Origin: Lachnospiraceae bacterium UBA7160
Lineage (GTDB): Bacteria; Bacillota; Clostridia; Lachnospirales; Lachnospiraceae
NCBI GenBank assembly: GCA_002491565.1
Contig: DKWE01000025.1
Coordinates: 1-23,585, forward strand
Reading direction: 5' to 3'
Length of the DNA stretch: 23,585 nucleotides
This document shows positions 1 to 7,602 of this stretch, one piece after another (within the stretch, counting starts at the first letter, position 1; each line of letters begins with the position of its first letter). The notes beneath the pieces were generated by a model. It saw nothing but the letters and a program-made list of their open reading frames with translations, ran no database searches and was not told the origin of the DNA. The position numbers and the translations under genes were made by a program.

Positions 1-71
1 CACCTCCTTATTTAGTTTTCATTGTTCGTAAACAACACTACAATTCTATACTATTTTGGATAATGTGTCAA
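1..71 (-). promoter_or_regulatory. Promoter and ribosome binding site for an off-window gene
   Basis: On the minus strand a TTGACA -35 box (66-71) and a TAGAAT -10 box (43-48) are separated by exactly 17 bases. The predicted start of transcription is near base 36. The first ten bases, read on the minus strand, are TAAGGAGGTG, a near-perfect Shine-Dalgarno sequence, so a start codon should lie just outside the window. The target gene is not visible. In many Clostridia ribonuclease Y follows recA-recX, but that is inference only. Confidence 0.75.
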
Positions 72-175
72 GCAAATGTGCTCCTGTTTTCAAATTTTTA
101 TCAGCTTTTACGGTACAATTCCGCCCCACCCCAGACAAACTCCTCCTGACAGTGACCAATTGAGTTGTCATACTT

Positions 176-787
176 CTATAGTTTTTGAAATGCCTGCTTT
201 ATGGAAGATATGCGATACCCCTTCCGCAACAGAAACCGAAGGAACCGGTCTGTCTCCTTTTGATCTGCCGTTTCCGGGTGAAACTGCTTCTTCTCTATCC
301 AGGCGAGGATCTGTTCTTCTTCCTCCGGCACCTCCAGTTCAGAGACAGCCTCTTCAAAATCCTCGCGGGACACCCCTTTCTGGTACAGCTCCTGCTCCAG
401 CTGCTTCAGGCTCTTTCTCTCCTTGCGGAACTCGACATAATTTCTTGCGTAACGCACATCATCAATGTAATGGAATCCCTTCACGTACTGCACCGCATCC
501 TCGATGACTTCCTCCGGGTAACTGCACTCCTGCAGCTTTCTGCGCAGCTGGTACTCTGTCCGGTCCATGGACTGGAGCAGATACATCGCCTTATGCCGGG
601 CACGCCTTGGAAGCAGCTCGCAGAGGATCTCCTGATAGGATGCCTCCGCCAGCATACCGCCTTCCTCAATACCGTATCCTGCAAGCTCTTTCTCATATAA
701 TGGAAAGAAACTGTCATCCTCCAGCGTCACCAGATATCTATCCGAGGACAGCCTTTCAAGACTCCTGATCTGCAGCATCATCGTCAT
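176..787 (-). CDS. recX: Regulatory protein RecX
   Basis: RecX binds RecA filaments and modulates recombinase activity in the cytoplasm. The 203-residue product is of normal length for Firmicute RecX. It has the family pattern of charged three-helix repeats, with segments such as RTEYQLRRKL, YIDDVRYARNYVEFR and FLLRKGYRISSIKQAF near the C-terminus. It follows recA directly and its start overlaps the recA 3' end by about 32 bases, so translation is probably coupled. Three Met codons sit close together at the start (residues 1, 3 and 4) and none has a clear Shine-Dalgarno sequence, so the exact start is uncertain. It should be transcribed with recA under SOS control. No terminator is evident after the stop codon. 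Confidence 0.9.
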   Translation of the reverse strand: MTMMLQIRSLERLSSDRYLVTLEDDSFFPLYEKELAGYGIEEGGMLAEASYQEILCELLPRRARHKAMYLLQSMDRTEYQLRRKLQECSYPEEVIEDAVQYVKGFHYIDDVRYARNYVEFRKERKSLKQLEQELYQKGVSREDFEEAVSELEVPEEEEQILAWIEKKQFHPETADQKETDRFLRFLLRKGYRISSIKQAFQKL

Positions 788-1988
788 CCATTTCCATGCT
801 CATCTCAATATCCAGCTCCGACTGTTCAAATCCCGGCTCCTCTGACCTCGGAGTGTGTGCTTCCGGAACCGGCTCCGCTGCCGCTGCATCCTGTCTGCTC
901 CCAGTCACAGGCTTCAGTGGTCTGCCCGGCTTGCCTTTGCCCTTTTCCGGCGCAGGTGTCTCCTCTGGCGCAGCTTCCGCCTTTTCTCCGCCAGGAACCA
1001 GGCCATAATGCTCTCGTACCCGGCGGTCTACCTCCTGCATGACTTCCGGATGCTCGCGCAGATACGTCTTCGCATTCTCACGGCCCTGTCCGATCTTCGC
1101 ACCCTCATACGCGTACCATGCACCGCTCTTGTTGATCACATTGCTGTTCGCAGCAAGGTCCAGGATATCACCCTCGCGGGAAATCCCCTTGCCGAACATG
1201 ATGTCAAACTCTGCTTCCTTAAACGGCGGCGCAATCTTATTCTTCACAACCTTGATGCGCGTGCGATTCCCGATCACTTCTCCGCTCTGCTTCAGAGACT
1301 CAATTCTCCTTACATCGAGACGAATCGAGGAATAAAACTTGAGAGCGCGGCCGCCGGTCGTCGTCTCCGGATTACCAAACATCACGCCGACCTTTTCACG
1401 GAGCTGGTTGATAAAGATCACCACGCAATTCGACTTGCTGATGATACCAGTCAGCTTGCGGAGCGCCTGCGACATCAGGCGCGCCTGCAGGCCGACATGA
1501 CTGTCTCCCATGTCGCCGTCGATCTCTGCCTTCGGCACCAGCGCTGCCACAGAGTCCACAATAATAATATCCACTGCGCCGGATCGCACCATCGTCTCGG
1601 TGATCTCCAGTGCCTGCTCTCCATTGTCTGGCTGGGAAATGTAAAGATTGTCAATGTCTACGCCAATGTTCTTCGCGTAGACCGGATCCAGTGCATGCTC
1701 TGCATCAATAAATCCGGCAATCCCGCCGCGCTTCTGTACCTCCGCTACCATATGTAATGCCACGGTCGTCTTACCACTCGATTCCGGACCGTAAATCTCA
1801 ATCACACGTCCTCTCGGAATACCGCCAAGCCCCAGTGCAATATCAAGGCTTAAGGAGCCCGTCGGAATCGTCTCAATATTCATATTGGCTCCGGAATCTC
1901 CCAGCTTCATCACAGAGCCCTTGCCGAACTGCTTCTCTATCTGCGCCAGCGCAGCATCCAGCGCTTTCAACTTTTCTTCCTGTACCAT
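756..1988 (-). CDS. recA: Recombinase RecA
   Basis: RecA is the ATP-dependent DNA strand-exchange protein of homologous recombination and activates LexA self-cleavage in the SOS response. The Walker A motif GPESSGKTT is at residues 67-75. The conserved blocks FIDAEHALDP, IIIVDSVAALVPKAEI and INQLREKVGVMFGNPETTTGGRALKF are all present. The ATG is preceded by AAAGGAG at 6 bases. At 410 residues it is about 60 longer than typical RecA. The extra part (about residues 331-410) is rich in Glu, Ala and Pro, holds a basic KGKGKPGRPLKP segment, and ends in an acidic tail with DDDD. A LexA box and two promoters lie immediately upstream. recX overlaps its end. Confidence 0.98.
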   Translation of the reverse strand: MVQEEKLKALDAALAQIEKQFGKGSVMKLGDSGANMNIETIPTGSLSLDIALGLGGIPRGRVIEIYGPESSGKTTVALHMVAEVQKRGGIAGFIDAEHALDPVYAKNIGVDIDNLYISQPDNGEQALEITETMVRSGAVDIIIVDSVAALVPKAEIDGDMGDSHVGLQARLMSQALRKLTGIISKSNCVVIFINQLREKVGVMFGNPETTTGGRALKFYSSIRLDVRRIESLKQSGEVIGNRTRIKVVKNKIAPPFKEAEFDIMFGKGISREGDILDLAANSNVINKSGAWYAYEGAKIGQGRENAKTYLREHPEVMQEVDRRVREHYGLVPGGEKAEAAPEETPAPEKGKGKPGRPLKPVTGSRQDAAAAEPVPEAHTPRSEEPGFEQSELDIEMSMEMDDDDAADQES

Positions 1989-2001
1989 AGCCGTCTCCTT
2001 T

Positions 2002-2015
2002 CGAACCTATGTTCG
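2002..2015 (-). promoter_or_regulatory. LexA (SOS) operator of recA
   Basis: The sequence CGAACCTATGTTCG is a perfect CGAAC-N4-GTTCG dyad, matching the Bacillus/Clostridium LexA (DinR) box. It lies just downstream of the predicted transcription start of the proximal recA promoter and about 13 bases before the recA start codon. A bound repressor there would block early transcription. This is direct sequence evidence plus the established consensus. Confidence 0.92.
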
Positions 2016-2026
2016 TGTCTTCATTC

Positions 2027-2055
2027 ATAATAATACACTTCTCCGCAAATGTCAA
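2027..2055 (-). promoter_or_regulatory. Proximal recA promoter
   Basis: On the minus strand TTGACA (2050-2055) and TATTAT (2027-2032) are separated by 17 bases, a near-consensus sigma-A promoter. Its predicted start, near 2020, falls right before the LexA box. Confidence 0.85.
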
Positions 2056-2101
2056 GCATGCCTTTTACAAAAATGAATTTGTATACGATATTCATAGAAC
2101 C

Positions 2102-2130
2102 ACTATAGCACGACTCATAATGTTTGTCAA
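2102..2130 (-). promoter_or_regulatory. Distal recA promoter
   Basis: On the minus strand TTGACA (2125-2130) and TATAGT (2102-2107) are separated by 17 bases. It lies 75 bases upstream of the proximal promoter and starts only 8 bases after the rseP stop codon. A LexA block at 2002-2015 would act on it only as a roadblock, so it could supply some SOS-independent recA expression. Confidence 0.75.
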
Positions 2131-2137
2131 ATACATT

Positions 2138-3169
2138 TTACATGATTATTTTTCTCACATCATTAAACATCACGACCACCATCAGGATCATCAGCGCCAT
2201 CAGTCCCGCAAAGTGAATCTTCGCCTCCAGCTCCGGCTCAATCCGTTTTCGGCGCACCGCCTCTAAAATCAAAAAAACCAGCCTGCCGCCGTCCAGTGCC
2301 GGAATTGGCAACAGGTTCATAACCCCCAGGTTCGCCGACAGCAGAATCGCCATATTCAGAAGATTCAGCCAGACGTACAGCGCGCCGTCCTTGCGGCTCT
2401 CCTCATAGGTCTCCCCGATCGCGCTGACCACACCAACCGGTCCGGACATATCGTCCAGCTTCACGCCGCCCTTCATCAGCAGTCCCAGACTGGAAACTGT
2501 TGTCTCTATCCAGTAGCCCACCTCATACACGCTGTACTTGAGCGTCTCCACCGGATTTGTTTTCTCGCGGTAATTCACATTCCCGCCAATCCCGTACAGA
2601 TACCGCCCGTCAGAGAGTTCTGGCTGAACCGTTGCCTCATAAAGCTGGCCATCCCTCTCATACCGGAACACCGTCTCTCTTCCCGGATGGAACATGGAAT
2701 AATTCTGCACCTGTCTCCAGAACCGGATCTTCTTGCCATTCATCGACACAATCCGGTCGCCTGCCTGCAGGCCAGCCTCCTCGGCCGGCGTATCCTCGTA
2801 AACAGTCAGAAGCACCGGCGCATCATAGCCAATTGCTCCGACAATAAATACCGCCATCACAAACGCGAGCAGGAAATTGAAAACCGGCCCCGCTGCAATG
2901 ACTGAAATCCTCGCCCAGACCGATTTCGAGCCAAAGGTACCCTCTCCCTCGTCCTCTCCGTCCTCTCCGAGCATCATGCAGGAGCCGCCAAATGGAAGCA
3001 GCTTCCAGGAGTAGCGCGTGCCGCCTGCCTCAAAGCTCAGAAGGCGCGGGCCCATGCCAAGAGAGAACTCCGTGACTGTGATTCCATTCACTTTGGCAAG
3101 GAAGAAGTGACCGAACTCATGTACAATTATAATCACACTGAACACCAAAAGTGCAATCAAAATGCTCAT
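2138..3169 (-). CDS. rseP: RseP-type site-2 zinc metalloprotease (M50)
   Basis: This is an intramembrane protease that cleaves transmembrane substrates such as anti-sigma factors or signal-peptide remnants. The zinc-binding HEFGH motif is at residues 17-21 in the first membrane helix. A PDZ domain spans about 120-200 (TPAEEAGLQAGDRIVSMNGKKI). The third metal ligand lies in NLLPIPALDGG (285-295, Asp293). A final membrane helix is near 320-335. The length of 343 is normal. Its start is only 3 bases after the dxr stop, with AGGTGG upstream, so it is translated from the same mRNA as dxr. The dxr-rseP order is the usual one in Firmicutes. The natural substrate cannot be read from the sequence. Confidence 0.95.
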   Translation of the reverse strand: MSILIALLVFSVIIIVHEFGHFFLAKVNGITVTEFSLGMGPRLLSFEAGGTRYSWKLLPFGGSCMMLGEDGEDEGEGTFGSKSVWARISVIAAGPVFNFLLAFVMAVFIVGAIGYDAPVLLTVYEDTPAEEAGLQAGDRIVSMNGKKIRFWRQVQNYSMFHPGRETVFRYERDGQLYEATVQPELSDGRYLYGIGGNVNYREKTNPVETLKYSVYEVGYWIETTVSSLGLLMKGGVKLDDMSGPVGVVSAIGETYEESRKDGALYVWLNLLNMAILLSANLGVMNLLPIPALDGGRLVFLILEAVRRKRIEPELEAKIHFAGLMALMILMVVVMFNDVRKIIM

Positions 3170-3172
3170 TCT

Positions 3173-4315
3173 CTACCACCTGCTCTCAATATAATCGTAG
3201 ACACTCTGTTCTGTCTCCAGAATCTGCCGGATGTCCGGGTGTGTGATTTTCCGGTGCGCATCCATACAGGCGCGTATGATCCGGTAAATATCGGTAAATC
3301 CAATCTCTTTCTTTAAAAATTTGCTGACGGCACGCTCATTCGCCGCATTGAATACCGTCGGAACGGAACCGCCCTCGCGTGCCGCTTCCAGCGCATATGC
3401 GAGGCCGAGAAAAGTCTCCGGATCCGGATTCTCAAAGGTAATGCTTCCGAGCGCCTCAAAATCCAGACGCGCGCCAGGCAGGAACCTTCGTTCCGGATAA
3501 TACAGCGCGTACTGAATCGGCAGCTTCATATCCGGTGTCCCGAGCTGCGCAATCACCGCACCGTCCACAAACTGCACCATGGAATGAATCACACTCTGCG
3601 GTTGAATCAAAACCTGTATCTGGTCCAGTTCTGTCCCGAACAGCCATTTCGCTTCCATAACTTCCAGGCCCTTATTCACCATGGAAGCAGAATCGATCGT
3701 GATTTTCCGTCCCATAGACCAGTTGGGATGGCGCAACGCATCCTCCACCTGCACTCGTTCCAGCTCCTGAAATGTCCGCCCCCGGAACGGTCCCCCTGAT
3801 GCCGTCAGGAGAATTTTATCGATTTTCCTGCCATTTTCACCGTTCAGCGCCTGAAAAATCGCGCTGTGCTCGCTGTCTACCGGTAAAATCCGCACACCGT
3901 GCTGCTTTGCAAGCGGCATAATCAGATGACCTGCTGTCACCAATGTTTCTTTATTCGCGAGAGCAATATCCTTTCCCGCCTCAATTGCCTTCATCGTCGG
4001 AAGAATTCCGATCATCCCGACAATCGCTGTCACAAGGATCTCTGCCTCCTCACAGGTCGCGACCGCCTCCCGCCCTTCTTCTCCAAAAAGGATTTCCACC
4101 TCCAGATCTGCCGTTGCCGTCCGAAGCGCTTTCGCGTCCTCCTCCGATGCAACTGCGGCAAGACGAGGGTGAAACTCCCGGATCTGCCGCTCTAAAAGCG
4201 CAATATTTTTCCCTGCAGAAAGCGCTGCCACACGGATGTCGCCATTCGTGCGGACAACCTCCAGTGTCTGTGTGCCGATAGAACCCGTCGAACCAAGGAT
4301 TGCTATTGTCTTCAT
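3173..4315 (-). CDS. dxr: 1-deoxy-D-xylulose 5-phosphate reductoisomerase
   Basis: Dxr (IspC) converts 1-deoxy-D-xylulose 5-phosphate to 2-C-methyl-D-erythritol 4-phosphate using NADPH and a divalent metal, the committed step of the MEP isoprenoid pathway. The NADPH-binding GSTGSIG motif is at residues 8-14, ALANKETLVTAG near 118-128, and the metal and substrate region VDSEHSA near 146-152. SGGPFRG (173-179) forms part of the active-site loop region. The length of 380 is standard. The start has AAAGGAG at 8 bases and lies 16 bases after the cdsA stop. Its product feeds the isoprenoid supply used by UppS, encoded two genes upstream. Confidence 0.98.
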   Translation of the reverse strand: MKTIAILGSTGSIGTQTLEVVRTNGDIRVAALSAGKNIALLERQIREFHPRLAAVASEEDAKALRTATADLEVEILFGEEGREAVATCEEAEILVTAIVGMIGILPTMKAIEAGKDIALANKETLVTAGHLIMPLAKQHGVRILPVDSEHSAIFQALNGENGRKIDKILLTASGGPFRGRTFQELERVQVEDALRHPNWSMGRKITIDSASMVNKGLEVMEAKWLFGTELDQIQVLIQPQSVIHSMVQFVDGAVIAQLGTPDMKLPIQYALYYPERRFLPGARLDFEALGSITFENPDPETFLGLAYALEAAREGGSVPTVFNAANERAVSKFLKKEIGFTDIYRIIRACMDAHRKITHPDIRQILETEQSVYDYIESRW

Positions 4316-4331
4316 CTTCTTCGCTCCTTTC

Positions 4332-5144
4332 CTACACCAGCACCTGTGCCAGATAATAGATCACAGGAGCAATAAAAATTACGCTGTCAAAGCGGTCCAG
4401 AATGCCGCCGTGACCTGGAATCAGCTTTCCATAATCCTTAATGTCATGGTTCCGCTTGATAGCCGATGCCGCCAGATCGCCAATCATAGAAATCAGCGAT
4501 GCGGCTGCACAGATCAGGACAAAAGGAAAAATGTGCTCGCGGCTGCCCATTGCCCCGGAAATAGCAAAGCCATAGATCGCTCCGAGCAGCGCCGCACCCA
4601 CGACGCCTCCGACCGCTCCTTCGACTGATTTTTTAGGACTCAGCCTCGGGGTCATTTTATGCTTGCCGAATAGCTTGCCGACACAGTAAGCGCACGTATC
4701 GCACCCCCAGGAGCCGAGGAAAATCAGCCAGACAAGGTACTTGCCCTGCTCCATGCAGCGCAGCTCGTAGATGAAGGACAGCATGACTGCCACATAGACC
4801 ACCCCGAAAAATGCCTCCGCTACCTCTTCCGTGCGGTAGCGCGGGTACGTGAATACATAGACTGTCATCATTGCAATCAAAACTGCAAGCACTCCACCCA
4901 TAGTATATGCCCAAAAGCCGCAAAATACTATTCCATAATATACTGCCGTCCCAAGATATCCGGCCAGCGTAAGCGATGACCCAAATACCTTTTCATCCGT
5001 CAGTTTCAGTGCGCGGTACAGTTCAAACAGTCCGATCTCTGAAATGAGCAGCAATGTCACTGCCAGCACCGGTCCCCCGGAAATAAGAACCGCCAGAGCA
5101 ATCGCGACCAGCACAATTCCACTCATCAGCCTTGTACGAAACAT
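4332..5144 (-). CDS. cdsA: Phosphatidate cytidylyltransferase
   Basis: CdsA makes CDP-diacylglycerol from phosphatidic acid and CTP at the membrane, the branch point for phospholipid synthesis. The protein is a 270-residue polytopic membrane protein with several hydrophobic helices. It carries the family signature at residues 227-251, where SAIKRNHDIKDYGK is followed by a PGHGGILDR block. A conserved Asp at about residue 222 sits in SMIGDLAASAIKR. The start is preceded by GGGGGAGGA at 6 bases. It lies 47 bases downstream of uppS and 16 before dxr, inside the same transcription unit. Confidence 0.97.
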   Translation of the reverse strand: MFRTRLMSGIVLVAIALAVLISGGPVLAVTLLLISEIGLFELYRALKLTDEKVFGSSLTLAGYLGTAVYYGIVFCGFWAYTMGGVLAVLIAMMTVYVFTYPRYRTEEVAEAFFGVVYVAVMLSFIYELRCMEQGKYLVWLIFLGSWGCDTCAYCVGKLFGKHKMTPRLSPKKSVEGAVGGVVGAALLGAIYGFAISGAMGSREHIFPFVLICAAASLISMIGDLAASAIKRNHDIKDYGKLIPGHGGILDRFDSVIFIAPVIYYLAQVLV

Positions 5145-5191
5145 GTGGATTCCTCCCCCTCTTCATCCAGCGCGCAAAAGCGCTCCCGTCA

Positions 5192-5896
5192 TTACTCTAT
5201 GACGCCTCCGTAGCGCCGGGCGCGTCCGTTGTACTTTTCAATTGCTTTTATTAACTCTTCCTTATTAAATGCAGGCCAGGGCACTTCTGTGAAATAAAAT
5301 TCAGTATACGCAAGCTGCCACAGCAGATAATTGGAAAGCCGCAGTTCCCCGCTCGTGCGAATCAGCAGGTCCGGGTCCGGCACCTCCGCCGTATCCAGAT
5401 AACCGGAAAACAACTCCTCTGTGATCGTCCCGGGCGAACGCCTGCCCTCCATGCAATCCTCCGCTACCTTTCTCACCGCACGGATAATCTCATCACGGCT
5501 GCCATAATTGATGGCGATCTGAAAATTCAGCCCGGTGTTGTCCTTTGAAGTCTCCACCAGCTCCCGGAGACTCGCCTGCAGATCCGGCGCCAGCGCGGAC
5601 GGATCCCCGAGCACACGCACTTTCATATTGTTGTCGCGCGCCGTCTTTACGCAGGTCTTCGTATACCGGCGGAAAAGCTTCATCAACGCATCCACTTCGT
5701 CCGAAGGCCGTTTCCAGTTCTCCGTTGAAAACAGATAAACTGTCAAATACTTGATGCCAAGATTCCACGCATCCTCGCAGATCACTTCAAGATTTTTTGC
5801 TCCCCGCACATGGCCGTAATTGCGCGGCATTCCCTTGCTCTTTGCCCACCGGCCGTTTCCGTCCAGGATAATTGCTACGTGATTCGGAACGTTCAT
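5192..5896 (-). CDS. uppS: Undecaprenyl (isoprenyl) diphosphate synthase
   Basis: UppS condenses isopentenyl diphosphate onto farnesyl diphosphate in cis to form the C55 carrier lipid of cell-wall synthesis. The N-terminal HVAIILDGNGRWAKSKG block has the catalytic Asp at residue 12 and the DGNGRW signature. FSTENWKRP and the C-terminal block with RTSGELRLSNY and EFYFTEVPWP are also present. I chose the ATG at 5896 because GGGAGG stands 6 bases before it. An upstream in-frame ATG (5941) would add 15 residues, has no good ribosome site, and lies within a terminator-like hairpin. From 5896 the protein has 234 residues, a normal length. The enzyme could serve the glycan genes elsewhere in the window. 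Confidence 0.96.
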   Translation of the reverse strand: MNVPNHVAIILDGNGRWAKSKGMPRNYGHVRGAKNLEVICEDAWNLGIKYLTVYLFSTENWKRPSDEVDALMKLFRRYTKTCVKTARDNNMKVRVLGDPSALAPDLQASLRELVETSKDNTGLNFQIAINYGSRDEIIRAVRKVAEDCMEGRRSPGTITEELFSGYLDTAEVPDPDLLIRTSGELRLSNYLLWQLAYTEFYFTEVPWPAFNKEELIKAIEKYNGRARRYGGVIE

Positions 5897-5910
5897 AAAA
5901 TTCCTCCCAT

Positions 5911-5946
5911 AAAAACAGGGAGTGCCTGCAGCCGCCAACACTCCCC
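5911..5946 (-). terminator. Terminator-like hairpin between frr and uppS
   Basis: On the minus strand GGGAGTG (5939-5945) pairs with CACTCCC (5918-5924) around a 14-base loop, with one further G-U pair possible. It is followed by TGTTTTT, the order expected for an intrinsic terminator. It sits in the 56-base gap, 15 bases before the uppS start. Because the downstream genes look co-transcribed, it may be a partial terminator or attenuator rather than an operon end. Confidence 0.55.
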
Positions 5947-5952
5947 TTTCTC

Positions 5953-6504
5953 TTATACCGTAAGAATCTCCTTCGACTTCTCCTCTACGGCCTTGTCGAC
6001 ATCCTTGATATACTTGTCAGTCAGCTTCTGAATCTCGTTCTCCAGATCCTTGATCTCGTCCTCGGAGACCTCTGTCTTTCCGAGCTTCTTCAGATAGTCG
6101 TTGGCATCACGGCGGATGTTCCGGATCGCCACCTTGCCTGCTTCCCCTTTCTTCTTTACATCTTTCACCAGATCTTTTCTGCGCTCCTCAGTCAGCTCCG
6201 GGAATACCAGGCGGATCAGACGCCCATCATTCGTCGGGTTGATGCCGAGGTCGGAAGTCTGAATCGCCTTCTCAATCTTCTTCAGCATGCTCGTCTCCCA
6301 CGGCTGGATCTGCAGGATACGCGGCTCCGGCACAGTGATATTGCCCACCTGCTGCAGCGGGGTCGGGGTCCCATAGTAATCCACGCGGATCTTGTTCAGT
6401 ACATTCGGGTTGGCGCGGCCTGCGCGAATCGTCCCGAACTCTCCTAAAAGATTGTTGTACGTCTTCGTCATTTTTTCGTCATACGGTTTAATCCTTGCAT
6501 CCAT
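5953..6504 (-). CDS. frr: Ribosome recycling factor
   Basis: RRF works with EF-G to split post-termination ribosomes. The 183-residue length is standard. Family blocks include GEFGTIRAGRANPNVLNKI near residues 24-42, YYGTPTPLQQVGNITVPEPR near 48-67, and the C-terminal three-helix-bundle segment rich in Lys and Glu, ending KYIKDVDKAVEEKSKEILTV. The start has AAGGAGG about 8 bases upstream. It follows pyrH as in most bacteria, but with a 246-base gap that is longer than usual. Confidence 0.98.
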   Translation of the reverse strand: MDARIKPYDEKMTKTYNNLLGEFGTIRAGRANPNVLNKIRVDYYGTPTPLQQVGNITVPEPRILQIQPWETSMLKKIEKAIQTSDLGINPTNDGRLIRLVFPELTEERRKDLVKDVKKKGEAGKVAIRNIRRDANDYLKKLGKTEVSEDEIKDLENEIQKLTDKYIKDVDKAVEEKSKEILTV

Positions 6505-6750
6505 TCTGTTATCCTCCTTCTATTCCTCCGGTGCTTCTGGTCTGTCCACAAAAAAGCCCGGGTATCATACTTTTATCCACAAGACACGCAGGCAATTCCT
6601 GTGTCTTCCGTTCCCAAACTCTGTCTATGCGAAACTGCTCTGCCGGTACGAAACTGCTTACCGCTTCTCAACTCCGCTTATGCAAGACTGCTTTTGTTTC
6701 TCAGCGCTGCATATAAGGAGCGATCTCTATATCCTTTTCTTTCTGAAACG
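6505..6750 (-). other. pyrH-frr spacer with degenerate repeats and a hairpin
   Basis: This 246-base gap holds no credible gene. On the minus strand an approximately 32-base unit starting AGCAGTCTTGCATA recurs as AGCAGTTTCGCATA, with 23 of 32 positions matching by my alignment. A shorter third copy, AGCAGTTTCGTACC, lies between them (about 6610-6700). Nearer frr, AAGACAC and GTGTCTT (6581-6607) form a 7-bp stem extended by AGG/CCT with a bulge. No U-tract follows that stem directly. I see no strong promoter. Confidence 0.5.
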
Positions 6751-7446
6751 CTATACCGTCACACGTGTACCGCTGAAGCTGCCGTTCACGGTATTGACAA
6801 TGCTGTTCTCCTCATTCAGCCCGAAGACAAGCATCGGCATTTTCTGCTCCTTGCACAGAATCGAAGCGGTCATATCGACCACCTGAAGCTGCCGGTCGAT
6901 GACCTCCTGAATCGAAATTTCCTCATACTTTTTCGCATCTGGATTGTCCTTCGGATCACTGTCGTAGACACCATCCACACTCTTCGCCAGCAGTATCACC
7001 TCTGCCTCAATCTCAATGGCCCGCAGCACGGTCGCTGTGTCGGTCGAGAAATATGGGTGTCCGGTGCCGCCCGCGAAAAATACGACCGCTCCTCTCTGGA
7101 AATACTGATTCACACGGTCCTTCGAAAACAGCTCTGTAAACGCGCCGCAGGCAAACGGCGTCATGACGGCCGTCTCCATCCCCGCTGCACGGAAAATTTC
7201 TGATACATAAATACAATTCATGACAGTGGCAAGCATACCGATCTGATCTGCCTTGGTCCGGTCAATCCGCTTGCTCGAACGTCCGCGCCAGAAGTTTCCG
7301 CCGCCGATGACGATCCCGACCGAAATACCCTGGTCAACCAGTACCTTTACCTGCTGTGCGACTGCCATTACGGTCGGCTCGTCGAAGCCAGTCTTATTCG
7401 GGCCGGCAAGCGCTTCGCCGCTTAATTTTAAAAGAACACGCTTCAT
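6751..7446 (-). CDS. pyrH: UMP kinase
   Basis: PyrH phosphorylates UMP to UDP with ATP and is a hexameric amino-acid-kinase-fold enzyme typical of bacteria. MKRVLLKLSGEALAG forms the N-terminal phosphate-binding strand and loop. VIGGGNFWRGR (about 46-56) and the block around GTGHPYFSTDTATVLRAIE are family hallmarks. At 231 residues it is slightly short of the usual 236-245. The start is preceded by AGAGG. The usual upstream partners rpsB and tsf are absent. A P-type ATPase stands there instead, and pyrH appears to have its own promoter at 7505-7513. Confidence 0.97.
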   Translation of the reverse strand: MKRVLLKLSGEALAGPNKTGFDEPTVMAVAQQVKVLVDQGISVGIVIGGGNFWRGRSSKRIDRTKADQIGMLATVMNCIYVSEIFRAAGMETAVMTPFACGAFTELFSKDRVNQYFQRGAVVFFAGGTGHPYFSTDTATVLRAIEIEAEVILLAKSVDGVYDSDPKDNPDAKKYEEISIQEVIDRQLQVVDMTASILCKEQKMPMLVFGLNEENSIVNTVNGSFSGTRVTV

Positions 7447-7504
7447 AGTCTTTTCCTCTCATATTCGTCCTGGTATGTCAGCGGATAAACGTGCTGACGC
7501 TCTG

Positions 7505-7513
7505 ATTATAACA
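7505..7513 (-). promoter_or_regulatory. Extended -10 promoter of pyrH
   Basis: On the minus strand the sequence TGTTATAAT combines a consensus TATAAT -10 box (7505-7510) with an upstream TG (extended -10). There is no good -35 hexamer at 17 bases. Transcription would start near 7498 and give a leader of about 50 bases before pyrH. Confidence 0.65.
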
Positions 7514-7602
7514 GTTCCTGACAAATAAATCTATACCAATGTTTGAAATATGTATAAAAAATGTTAGTGGTTCCGGTGTTGTTATTCTGGCTGCCCGGAC
7601 GC

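Noticed and set aside
855..1757. 300-codon plus-strand open frame opposite recA
   Set aside because: It is fully antisense to recA, a certain gene. It is rich in His, Arg and Leu, has no ribosome site and resembles no family I know.
6549..6570. Intrinsic terminator CCCGGGC-TTTTTT after pyrH
   Set aside because: Only a self-complementary CCCGGG is present. There is no separate left arm to form a proper stem with a loop.
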